Shown here in pieces: positions 32,924-40,692 of a stretch of 40,692 nucleotides of DNA; the first letter of the stretch is position 1; each line of letters starts with the position of its first letter. The position numbers and the translations under genes are program-made. The stretch is from Spirochaetota bacterium (lineage in GTDB: Bacteria > Spirochaetota > Spirochaetia > Treponematales > UBA12059): NCBI GenBank assembly GCA_018815555.1, contig JAHIWF010000108.1:1-40692 (forward strand), in the 5' to 3' direction. The notes under the pieces were generated by a model that did no database searches, was not told the DNA's origin, and saw nothing but the letters and a program-made list of their open reading frames with translations.

Positions 32924-33909
32924 CAGCGAGCCTCCTTGGAGGAGTTCTGGTCAACAAGTTTGGTAAGATAAAAAGAAAGCAGTTCAAGTGTGCGTTCCTT
33001 GAGTTCAATTAACTTCAGCCGTTGGCTGTCTTCTACCTTTTCAGTATTTGCGGTGCTCTGTACACTAGTCGTTGAGGCAGCAGCTGTGAGGCTGGCAATC
33101 TGACGGTCCTTGGCGGCAATAGACAGTCGCAGGGTTTGAAGCTGTGTCGTAAGCTCCGAATTTTGTTGAGCAAGATCTGTATTAGTATCTGAGCCGGAAA
33201 TGCTTTGTTGAAGATCCCCGTAGCGTTTCTGGTACAGGTTTAGTGCCTGTTCATAAGCTTTTTCGCGACGCTGGAACTCTTCAATAACTTTGAGCGATTC
33301 TTCATGGCTCCACTTAAGCAGGGTCAGTAACTCTTCTTCTCGATATTTGAAACGGATAAGATCGATACGATAAGCAGCGGCTTCTGCTTTAATACTATCA
33401 CGATGATCTTCGCGTATGCTGGTGTATATCTTTTCGGCATCAGTAAAACGACCAAGTTCATACAGACTTTCGGCTATCCAGAATAAAGCCGATGCATATA
33501 CTTCAGCCTCTGGATACAGCGTAATAAATGCCTTTAATATCTGCAGTGATTTCTCATATTCCTGCATGATGTAATGAATACGCCCCTGTTGATATAAGAG
33601 TTCTTCCAAACGATTATGACCAGGATATAATTCCAAAAAAGTGTCTATTACAGCTTTGGCGGCAGGATATGAGTTCATGGCTATATGGGTCAGAGCAGAC
33701 CAGTATAAGCCCTCGGCGCGGAGGTCTCCGGCATTCGTCTGCAACAACAAGGCATCGAAAACCGGCAATGCTTCTGTATATCGAGCTTCAGCGAATAAGG
33801 TGATACCTCGACGCAGCTCCGTAAGGGCAGAATTGGGCTGCGCGAAAAGTTGATGCGTAAGCAAGACCGCCAATATTGCCAAAATCTGCAATCTGTACTT
33901 TATTAACAT
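32923..33909 (-). CDS. Periplasmic TPR / coiled-coil protein (YbgF/CpoB-like architecture)
   Basis: Signal peptide 'YRLQILAILAVLLTHQLFAQ'; TPR repeats 'LRRGITLFAEARYTEALPVFDALLLQ...'; C-terminal coiled coil. Confidence 0.65.
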   Translation of the reverse strand: MLIKYRLQILAILAVLLTHQLFAQPNSALTELRRGITLFAEARYTEALPVFDALLLQTNAGDLRAEGLYWSALTHIAMNSYPAAKAVIDTFLELYPGHNRLEELLYQQGRIHYIMQEYEKSLQILKAFITLYPEAEVYASALFWIAESLYELGRFTDAEKIYTSIREDHRDSIKAEAAAYRIDLIRFKYREEELLTLLKWSHEESLKVIEEFQRREKAYEQALNLYQKRYGDLQQSISGSDTNTDLAQQNSELTTQLQTLRLSIAAKDRQIASLTAAASTTSVQSTANTEKVEDSQRLKLIELKERTLELLSFYLTKLVDQNSSKEAR

Positions 33910-34016
33910 AGATACCTTCCTTATGCGTATGCCTGGTTAGTTCTGTCTGCAGTGGAACCATACAAACCGCCTCCTAGATTTTCGGTAAACCTCATCGGCT
34001 TCTGGAGTGCCTATAC

Positions 34017-34691
34017 TCAAGTATCTCCTGAAATTCTTTGCATATTGAATATGTCCTGAACAAGCTGTCTACGATTGCCGGCGCTAAAAAAGGCGCTGCC
34101 CATAACCAGAATATCTGCTTCAGCATTCAGAATTTGTGCTGCAGTTTCAATATTGACTCCGCCGTCTACGGCAATTTTATACCGTGATTCGTTTTGCAAT
34201 CGAAAATCAGCTAGTTTTTTTATCTTGTTTACACACTGCGGGATGAGTTTTTGACCGCCAAACCCCGGATTTACTGTCATAACCAGAACAAGATCAACAA
34301 GCGGCAATAACTCGCTCACTGCATCAATCGGGGTTGATGGTACCAATGCAATCCCGGCCAGAATACCGGCATCTTGAATACGCTGTACCAGACGGTGCGC
34401 ATGGGTTACAGCCTCAAGGTGAAAGGTAATAGCATCAGATCCGGCATTTATATATTCATCCAACAGCTGTTCCGGTTGTTCAACCATCAGATGCGTATCA
34501 AAAAATAAATCTGAGTGCTTCCGCATATCCTGAATCATTTTGGGACCAAAGGTAAGATTAGGAACAAAATGACCGTCCATAACATCAAGATGCAGCCATT
34601 GGGCTCCGCTTGTGCTCACTGAAAGCAGGGCATTACGCATATCAGTAAAGTCAGCAGATAATATTGATGGCGCTACGATAGGTTTACTCAT
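34017..34691 (-). CDS. rpe: Ribulose-phosphate 3-epimerase
   Basis: 'IVAPSILSADFTDM', 'WLHLDVMDGHFVPNLTFGPKMI', 'DTHLMVEQPE', 'VLVMTVNPGFGGQKLI', 'AVDGGVN'. Confidence 0.96.
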   Translation of the reverse strand: MSKPIVAPSILSADFTDMRNALLSVSTSGAQWLHLDVMDGHFVPNLTFGPKMIQDMRKHSDLFFDTHLMVEQPEQLLDEYINAGSDAITFHLEAVTHAHRLVQRIQDAGILAGIALVPSTPIDAVSELLPLVDLVLVMTVNPGFGGQKLIPQCVNKIKKLADFRLQNESRYKIAVDGGVNIETAAQILNAEADILVMGSAFFSAGNRRQLVQDIFNMQRISGDT

Positions 34692-34697
34692 GCATAT

Positions 34698-34726
34698 ATT
34701 GTATCATTTTGATGACGCACGCTCAA
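34698..34726 (-). promoter_or_regulatory. rpe promoter TTGAGC-N17-TACAAT (extended TGA), TSS predicted at the A of the ATG
   Basis: Minus strand TTGAGC 34726-34721, 17-nt spacer, TACAAT 34703-34698, 6 nt, ATG at 34691; no SD. Confidence 0.7.
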
Positions 34727-34765
34727 GCAGTTTTAATAAATACCGGCCATTCAGATACATCTTGA

Positions 34766-34795
34766 TTGACTTATTTACTTGATATCATGTACAAT
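34766..34795 (+). promoter_or_regulatory. Candidate promoter TTGACT-N18-TACAAT for the TPR/greA genes
   Basis: TTGACT 34766-34771, TACAAT 34790-34795; ATG at 34829. Confidence 0.45.
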
Positions 34796-34828
34796 TAGCT
34801 AGATTGCACTGCAGGCGACCGGGAAATA

Positions 34829-35764
34829 ATGATACGAACAGAAAATGTAGAGACACTCCTCACCCAGGCATATATGCACGTTTCGCAGGGAAATCTTGAT
34901 CCGGCCATGGAGTTGTTTGAGAAAGCTTTACGTATGGATTTTGACCATCCCGAGCTGCTTTTCGCACTAAAATGCGAAGCCTGGTGGAGAGATACGTTGA
35001 CTAAAGGCGACCTTCGGCCTGACTCTTTTGATGCCGGTGATTTTTTACTTGGTCAATGGAAATCTTTCAAAACCTATCTTGCAGGTATTGACGATGTTTT
35101 TGAAAGAACCAGCCTGGCTTTCAAGCAACTGGCGTTCGGACATGCATTATCTTTTTTTCAGCCATTGATGCAGGAAGGAGATACTTGCGATCCGGAAATC
35201 AGTTACCGGGTTGGTTGCTGTTATAAAGGTATTGGTGATTACGACCATGCGGTCAAGTATATTGAGGATGCAAACCGCTTGTCCAAGGATGACCCATGCT
35301 TCCTGGCTGAACTTGCAGATATCTATGAGTTGGTTAATGAAAGCCGGGCATCCAAGGCACTCTTTCGGGAGGCTTTCTTTCTGAATCCACAAAGGATCGA
35401 TCTTGATATGCTAGAATCGTCCGCCATTGCGAGATTACAGGAAAAGGCCCTTGAAAATGGCAAACGTGGGCATGAAACGGCTGAATGGGTACCGGTTTAC
35501 GGTGAAGTTGGTGGTATTTTTACGGTAAAACGTGAACTAAAGGCAATAGAAGTATCAAAATTAAAAAACACTATTTATGAATTAGAGAGTGAATTGCATA
35601 ATGACGGGTCAAGAAGAAGCGTACTTGTCCCCCGGCTTATTAATAAGTATTTCTGGCTGGCAGATCATTATATCAGCATGAAGGATGAGAAGCAGAAAAC
35701 TGATGAGTTGCTGCTGAAGATAAAATTATTGGATTCGACGATATACAAGATGTATATCGCATGA
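34829..35764 (+). CDS. TPR-repeat protein, unknown function
   Basis: 'VETLLTQAYMHVSQGNLDPAMELFEKALRMDFDHPELLFAL', 'ISYRVGCCYKGIGDYDHAVKYIEDANRLSKDDPCFLAELADIYELVNESRASKALFREAFFLNP'. Confidence 0.75.
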   Translation: MIRTENVETLLTQAYMHVSQGNLDPAMELFEKALRMDFDHPELLFALKCEAWWRDTLTKGDLRPDSFDAGDFLLGQWKSFKTYLAGIDDVFERTSLAFKQLAFGHALSFFQPLMQEGDTCDPEISYRVGCCYKGIGDYDHAVKYIEDANRLSKDDPCFLAELADIYELVNESRASKALFREAFFLNPQRIDLDMLESSAIARLQEKALENGKRGHETAEWVPVYGEVGGIFTVKRELKAIEVSKLKNTIYELESELHNDGSRRSVLVPRLINKYFWLADHYISMKDEKQKTDELLLKIKLLDSTIYKMYIA

Positions 35765-35909
35765 ACGATGTCGCTCTATAAGGTGACGACTGAAATGCGC
35801 AGACGGGCTTGGATAGTATATCCGGATTCCGACTGCCTTTTCAATTTGATGATGTAGCATAAAGGGTAATTTATTGTATAATTGCCCGCAATTGAACGAG
35901 GAGAACAAG

Positions 35910-38594
35910 ATGGCCGATTCGCCGATCACGAAAAAACTTCAAGAAATGCTCAACGAGGAAAAGTGGACTCGTGCGGCTCTTTCAGGGTACACCGTCAGCC
36001 AGATCAAAGAACTGGATAATCTGTTTCATGATGCGGCTCGAGAAAAGGAGCTGGTCGAAATAAAGCAGCTGTGTGACGAACATCTTGGGCATAGCAAGAA
36101 CAGTATAGCCGCCCTATATATCTCCGGTATCATTTCCCTGGCACAACAGCAGATTGATGATTCGAATATGATCGCGCTCATAGAAATTTTTACGGATAAT
36201 CGTAAATGGAATATAGTTGAATATATTTGTAACCGCATACTGGATTACGGAGAAAACCGCCATGCATTGCAGCATCTGGCTGAATGTTATGAAAGTGAAG
36301 ACCGCACTGAAGATATGTATTCAGTATGGGAGCGTTTGGTTCGGGTAGATCACGAAGAAGCTGATATAGTCAAACTCATTGCAGAGAAAAAAGAAAAGGA
36401 AGGCGATGCCGAAGCAGCAATTGATTATTACCGCAAGGCCCTGCATCGTTTTGTCGGCAAAAAACTGTTCAGCAATATCAAGGAAATTTGGAACAAATTA
36501 ATTGAACTTGCCCCAGGCGATATCGACTTTTTCCTGCACGTACAAAGAAAGATTGCTAAGCAGATCAGCGAGGAAAAAGCAGCAGGACTTCTAACAGATT
36601 TATACAAGCATTATAAAAATCAGCAGGAGTGGGATACAGCCATCCAGCTCTTGAAAACAATTATCGACTATGATGACAAGACTCCGCAGTTGCGCAAAGA
36701 AATTATAGAGTGTTACAAGGCTAAATTTGCTGATCATTCCCATGTTGATGAATATATTCGGGTATCCAACCTGGGACAATCCTACCGTAATATTCATGAA
36801 GCTATTGCAGACTTTGAAAAACATATTTCATTTGATGCCGGAAATTTCGTGTACCACCGCACCTGGAACATAGGACGGATAAAAGAAATAAAGGGCGATG
36901 ACATAACAATCGACTTTGCCAAAAAACGTGACCATCATATGAGCCTTAAAATGGCGGTTGAAAGCCTGATCACACTCAAAAAAGATCACATCTGGGTTTT
37001 GAAGGCTATCTGGTCCAAAGATAAGCTGCATGAAAAAATCAAAACTAATATAGGCTGGGCCCTGAAAACAGTAATTACCAGTTTCGACAATACTGCTGAT
37101 ATCAAGAAAATTAAGGCGGAATTAGTTCCTTCAATACTTTCGCCGAGTGAGTGGACCAGCTGGAGTACCAAAGCCAGAACAGCGCTCAAAGACGATCCCA
37201 TCTTTGGCAACGATGCTAATTCTGTTACAACTTTCATTGTACGCGATCGTCCGCTTTCATATGATGAAAAGATATACAATCAGTTTAAAGCCGAAAAAAA
37301 CTTTTTCTCGCGTGTTCAGAATATTCGGGACTTCCTCGAAAAGTGCGAGATTGATTCGGAGTTTTTCAACGAAATGCTGTCCTTTTTTGTCAGCTATGTT
37401 AAATCTTATTCCCAAGCTAACGAATTCGTTATTGCTTCACATCTGCTTTTAGTAGAAATAGCAAGCACCTACCCGCGTCTGAAAAACATCGTAACGACGA
37501 GTTTTATTGATCTATACAACGACTGTCCGGATATTGTCGGCGTCTATGAAAACATGAAAGACAGCACTCTCAAAACTGCATTGTTAAAAAATATTAAGAA
37601 CTTCGCATTAAATTGGCCGGAAATATATATTAAAATTTTCCCATGGTCATTAACACGCTCAATGATTGATATACTTCTCGATACCGGAGAAACGGAACGA
37701 CTATCTGCTATGGTGCAGAATGCTGTTGATAATTATCGGGATAACCGTGAACTATTCATCTGGATCGTTAAGAATCTTTGGGATGAGGTTTGGGTTAAAG
37801 ACTTAAATCTTCCCTATGATAAAATCTTGATTATCTTGATTCACATTCTGGATATTACATTCAAGGAAATCGAAAACCATCGTGATACTACAGAGAATAA
37901 AAAACTGAACAAGCAAGTTGAAACACTTCTCTTCAAAGACAAGCGGCTGGATGATTATCTGTTAGATGCAGACAAAGATACGACCGAAAGAATATATGCG
38001 TTGATTTGTGATGTGAAAGATATCGATGCCAGTATCAAACTAAATCTCCGGAAGAAAATTGTCGAAAAGTATCCGGAATTTCGTTTCAATGATGAAGAGA
38101 AATCAATCGCCTCTCGTGGCTTGATGGTTACGGCCAGCAAGTATGAAGAAAAAACAGTGATGCTGAAATCCATCATGGAAGTTGATGTACCGGCAAATCA
38201 AAAAGAGATAGCCTATGCGTTGTCTCTTGGCGACTTGCGTGAAAATGCCGAGTATAAAGCTGCCAAGGAAAAACAGGATGAGCTTAATGCAAAAGTAGGA
38301 AAACTTAAAAACGAAATTGAGCGAGCCCAAATTTTTGATCGCGGTAATATATCTACCAGTAAAATTTCATTTGGCACAGAAGTATTGCTGGAAAATCTGC
38401 TTGATAAGTCTGAAGAAACCTATATTATCCTGGGACCGTGGGAATCAGATCCTACCAATCATATCATTTCTTATCTTTCGCCACTTGGGAAACGACTGCT
38501 TAACCACAAGGTGGGTGATAAAATTGAATTCTCCCTGCATGAGCGCAAATTCAACTATAAAGTAAAAAAAATAAAATCAGCAGATTTTCAATAA
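35910..38594 (+). CDS. greA: Giant GreA-type transcript cleavage factor with a ~750-aa helical/TPR-like N-terminal extension
   Basis: C-terminal GreA: 'YALSLGDLRENAEYKAAKEKQDELNAKVGKLKNEIERAQI...SFGTEVLLENLLDKSEETYIILGPWESDPTNHIISYLSPLGKRLLNHKVGDKIEF'. Start MADSPITKK with GAGGAG SD. Confidence 0.9.
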   Translation: MADSPITKKLQEMLNEEKWTRAALSGYTVSQIKELDNLFHDAAREKELVEIKQLCDEHLGHSKNSIAALYISGIISLAQQQIDDSNMIALIEIFTDNRKWNIVEYICNRILDYGENRHALQHLAECYESEDRTEDMYSVWERLVRVDHEEADIVKLIAEKKEKEGDAEAAIDYYRKALHRFVGKKLFSNIKEIWNKLIELAPGDIDFFLHVQRKIAKQISEEKAAGLLTDLYKHYKNQQEWDTAIQLLKTIIDYDDKTPQLRKEIIECYKAKFADHSHVDEYIRVSNLGQSYRNIHEAIADFEKHISFDAGNFVYHRTWNIGRIKEIKGDDITIDFAKKRDHHMSLKMAVESLITLKKDHIWVLKAIWSKDKLHEKIKTNIGWALKTVITSFDNTADIKKIKAELVPSILSPSEWTSWSTKARTALKDDPIFGNDANSVTTFIVRDRPLSYDEKIYNQFKAEKNFFSRVQNIRDFLEKCEIDSEFFNEMLSFFVSYVKSYSQANEFVIASHLLLVEIASTYPRLKNIVTTSFIDLYNDCPDIVGVYENMKDSTLKTALLKNIKNFALNWPEIYIKIFPWSLTRSMIDILLDTGETERLSAMVQNAVDNYRDNRELFIWIVKNLWDEVWVKDLNLPYDKILIILIHILDITFKEIENHRDTTENKKLNKQVETLLFKDKRLDDYLLDADKDTTERIYALICDVKDIDASIKLNLRKKIVEKYPEFRFNDEEKSIASRGLMVTASKYEEKTVMLKSIMEVDVPANQKEIAYALSLGDLRENAEYKAAKEKQDELNAKVGKLKNEIERAQIFDRGNISTSKISFGTEVLLENLLDKSEETYIILGPWESDPTNHIISYLSPLGKRLLNHKVGDKIEFSLHERKFNYKVKKIKSADFQ

Positions 38595-38599
38595 TATAA

Positions 38600-38636
38600 T
38601 AACGGGAGGCCTGTATGCAGGCCTCCCGTTACTTTT
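38600..38636 (+). terminator. Rho-independent terminator after greA
   Basis: TAACGGGAGGCCTG-TATG-CAGGCCTCCCGTTA-CTTTTTC: perfect 14-bp stem. Confidence 0.9.
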
Positions 38637-38668
38637 TCATCAGGGTTCATCCGAATGGAGAGTACACC

Positions 38669-40692
38669 ATGATTAGAAAACTATTAGTATTTGTTTTTTT
38701 ATTAACTTTTTTTTGCAGCTTTGGCCAGGAAACGGTAGCAACACAGCCGCCGGTGGATTTAGCCATACTGCTTGATTCATCGCAGAGCATGTTTACTTAT
38801 TATGACCAAGTAGTCGAATTTGTTGTCACTGGCATAGTTTCTGAATACATGCGTTTTGGCGACACACTTCATCTTATTTCATTTTCTGACACCACACAAA
38901 TTGAAATTGCCAAAAAACTGCAAACTGAGCAGGATTTAAGAACTGCCATTGCTAGATTATATCTGCTCTATCCGTTTGGCAACAGCACAGATATAATTAC
39001 TGCTCTTCGGAATTCATATCAATATATCAGTGATCTACCAATTTCAAATCGAAAATTGCTCGTACTGATTACAGACGGCTTTCATTCTCCACCTGACTCT
39101 TCACCATTTGCTTCATATTCAACAGAAGAAGTTCGAACAGAAATTCAAAAAATCGCCTCAAAGTACCGCGAAGAAGGTTGGGAAATTCGTATTATCAGTG
39201 TTCCTTTTGCAAGCACTAAGGATGGTACTGTTTCGCTTGACTCCAATACTGGTTCCAGCAGCAGCCCTAGTTCTGCAGCAAACGAGCCCGGGTCGAGTCA
39301 AGAAATATCAAATGCTCCTGGTGCCGGAACCTACCTAAATGACATTGCTGAAGCTATGAGTAGTGGAATCACAGAATTCACCGGTACTAATAGCGAAGTT
39401 GCAGTAAGCTCAGCCGTTTTGCTACCGAAGATATCTATCGATGAGAATTTGGGGCGAAAACGTCATAAGTTTAAATTGCCATTTACAATAGAAAATCAGT
39501 CCGATCGCGAGCTGATTATTGAGATGAATCGTGTAATCATCAACGGTAGTATTAACGTTCTTGAAAAAAACTCAATAATCTCGATCCCTGCAAGGACCAG
39601 CATTTCCACTACTGTTCCGGTAAAATTTCCATCCGATTGGCAAACTGGCATTCATTCAATAGATATCGAGGCACAGTTTGCTGATAACCAGCGTGTAAGG
39701 CCAGCTGTCCTTAATACTGTGTTGGAAATTAATAACAACCCGCTGCTCGACTTTTTTGATAATTCTCTGCGTGTTTTTTTGCTAATTCTTTCTATCTTTA
39801 TAGCAGGAGCAGTAATTGTACTGGTATTATTTGCTGGCAGAGCAGTACACCGCCGTGCTGATACAGTAGTGGTGGATACAGTTCTGGATGGAAGCTCGAA
39901 CGATACTTCAACTGTTGGACTACGCAAGCAAGGTGGAACTACGGCTGTATCAAGCCACGACAATGCTGACGTCTCAATACTATCTGCGGTAAAAAACAGA
40001 GCTGCTACCGGCCTTAGTCTGAATACCACAGTAGCTCAAGCAAAGAATGAAAGCGTGCCTTCGTCAACTATATTATCCAATTATGACAGGCAGCCTTCTT
40101 CATTAAATCCATTGGAACTGAGAAAATCACAACCTTCAATCTTGCAAGATTATAATGCCAATACCTCCCAGTACAAGTTACGTTCAGGCACACAACATGT
40201 GGAAGGTTCTGGTTTGCCATTGAAGACAGCCAGTAAAACTAGCCTAACGGATTTAAGTCATGAAGAAGCTAGTGCAAACAGTAACTTCCAGCTGCAGACG
40301 ATTAAACCGGGCATACTTAGAGTGGAATTTTTTGTTGAAGGTCAAAATCGTGCTATTGGCCGCAGAAACATCAAAACACTTCATGCCGGTGGTAAAAAAA
40401 GCATAGGCGGAAGACGCACTGATGATTTCCTGGTATTTCTTCTGCCGATTGGTCATAATATTGCTGATATCTGTTATGATGGAGCTAAGCTGGTTTTTGT
40501 ACCTCGAAAACCAATATTTATAGAATCCAATAATCAAGATCCCTTTGAACTCGCTTTGGGTGATCGGGTTTACATCCGAAGTCGAAAAGGCAAAATAATG
40601 AAACTATATTTTGAGCAATATATCTCACCCAAAGACAAACTGAATCAACTCTTACATTGTGTTGAGGCACCAGGTATAAGTGCATTACTCGA
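38669..40692 (+). CDS. vWA-domain membrane protein with an atypical FHA-like C-terminal region (truncated by window edge)
   Basis: Hand translation from ATG 38669: signal peptide 'MIRKLLVFVFLLTFFCSFGQE', MIDAS 'DLAILLDSSQSM', 'GNSTDIITAL', 'LLVLITDGFHS'; TM 'VFLLILSIFIAGAVIVLVLFAG'; C-terminal 'KKSIGGRRTDDFLVFLLPIGHNIADICYDGAKLVFVPR'. Open to the window end, so absent from the ORF track. Confidence 0.75.
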   Translation, partial: MIRKLLVFVFLLTFFCSFGQETVATQPPVDLAILLDSSQSMFTYYDQVVEFVVTGIVSEYMRFGDTLHLISFSDTTQIEIAKKLQTEQDLRTAIARLYLLYPFGNSTDIITALRNSYQYISDLPISNRKLLVLITDGFHSPPDSSPFASYSTEEVRTEIQKIASKYREEGWEIRIISVPFASTKDGTVSLDSNTGSSSSPSSAANEPGSSQEISNAPGAGTYLNDIAEAMSSGITEFTGTNSEVAVSSAVLLPKISIDENLGRKRHKFKLPFTIENQSDRELIIEMNRVIINGSINVLEKNSIISIPARTSISTTVPVKFPSDWQTGIHSIDIEAQFADNQRVRPAVLNTVLEINNNPLLDFFDNSLRVFLLILSIFIAGAVIVLVLFAGRAVHRRADTVVVDTVLDGSSNDTSTVGLRKQGGTTAVSSHDNADVSILSAVKNRAATGLSLNTTVAQAKNESVPSSTILSNYDRQPSSLNPLELRKSQPSILQDYNANTSQYKLRSGTQHVEGSGLPLKTASKTSLTDLSHEEASANSNFQLQTIKPGILRVEFFVEGQNRAIGRRNIKTLHAGGKKSIGGRRTDDFLVFLLPIGHNIADICYDGAKLVFVPRKPIFIESNNQDPFELALGDRVYIRSRKGKIMKLYFEQYISPKDKLNQLLHCVEAPGISALL

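Noticed and set aside
35868-35884. TATAAT just upstream of greA as a strong promoter
   Set aside because: No acceptable -35 at 16-18 nt; may be weak or coincidental in AT-rich sequence, so not listed as a feature.
1-40692. CRISPR arrays, transposons, prophage or toxin-antitoxin modules
   Set aside because: No regularly spaced repeats, transposase, integrase or phage structural motifs, and no recognisable TA pair were seen while reading all the ORFs.

Overview
This 40.7-kb window is a gene-dense bacterial chromosome segment. The lineage is probably Spirochaetota, inferred mainly from the ~900-aa GreA with a giant N-terminal extension, plus several envelope proteins with no recognised family. 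No rRNA, tRNA, CRISPR array, transposase or phage module was seen.

Left arm (about 1-10.7 kb): a minus-strand metabolic cluster reads korDABC (2-oxoacid, probably 2-oxoglutarate, ferredoxin oxidoreductase), split methylmalonyl-CoA mutase (catalytic and B12 subunits), meaB, methylmalonyl-CoA epimerase, mmdA (carboxyltransferase) and a truncated OadG-like gamma subunit. Together these could connect 2-oxoglutarate to propionyl-CoA with decarboxylation or transcarboxylation, in either direction. A biotin-domain-less PycB/OadA/transcarboxylase-5S-like protein is divergently transcribed and followed 3 nt later by a small two-TM protein.

Middle (10.7-26.5 kb): M3 peptidase, FemAB-like transferase, metG, a 1295-aa probable outer-membrane protein, an S4-like voltage-sensor membrane protein without a recognisable pore, a DUF503 protein, two lipoproteins, dinB, and a 593-aa membrane protein.

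Right arm (26.6-40.7 kb): a degenerate GHKL-ATPase-like protein, ppdK with a histone-H1-like Lys/Ala/Pro tail, a three-gene TPR/secreted-protein cluster, rpe, a TPR protein, the giant greA, and a truncated vWA membrane protein.

Most notable observations: the 2-oxoglutarate-to-propionyl-CoA gene order, the PPDK tail, the pore-less voltage-sensor-like protein, predicted leaderless mRNAs for metG and rpe, and several perfect inverted repeats in regulatory positions. All family assignments come from reading motifs by eye; no database searches were run.
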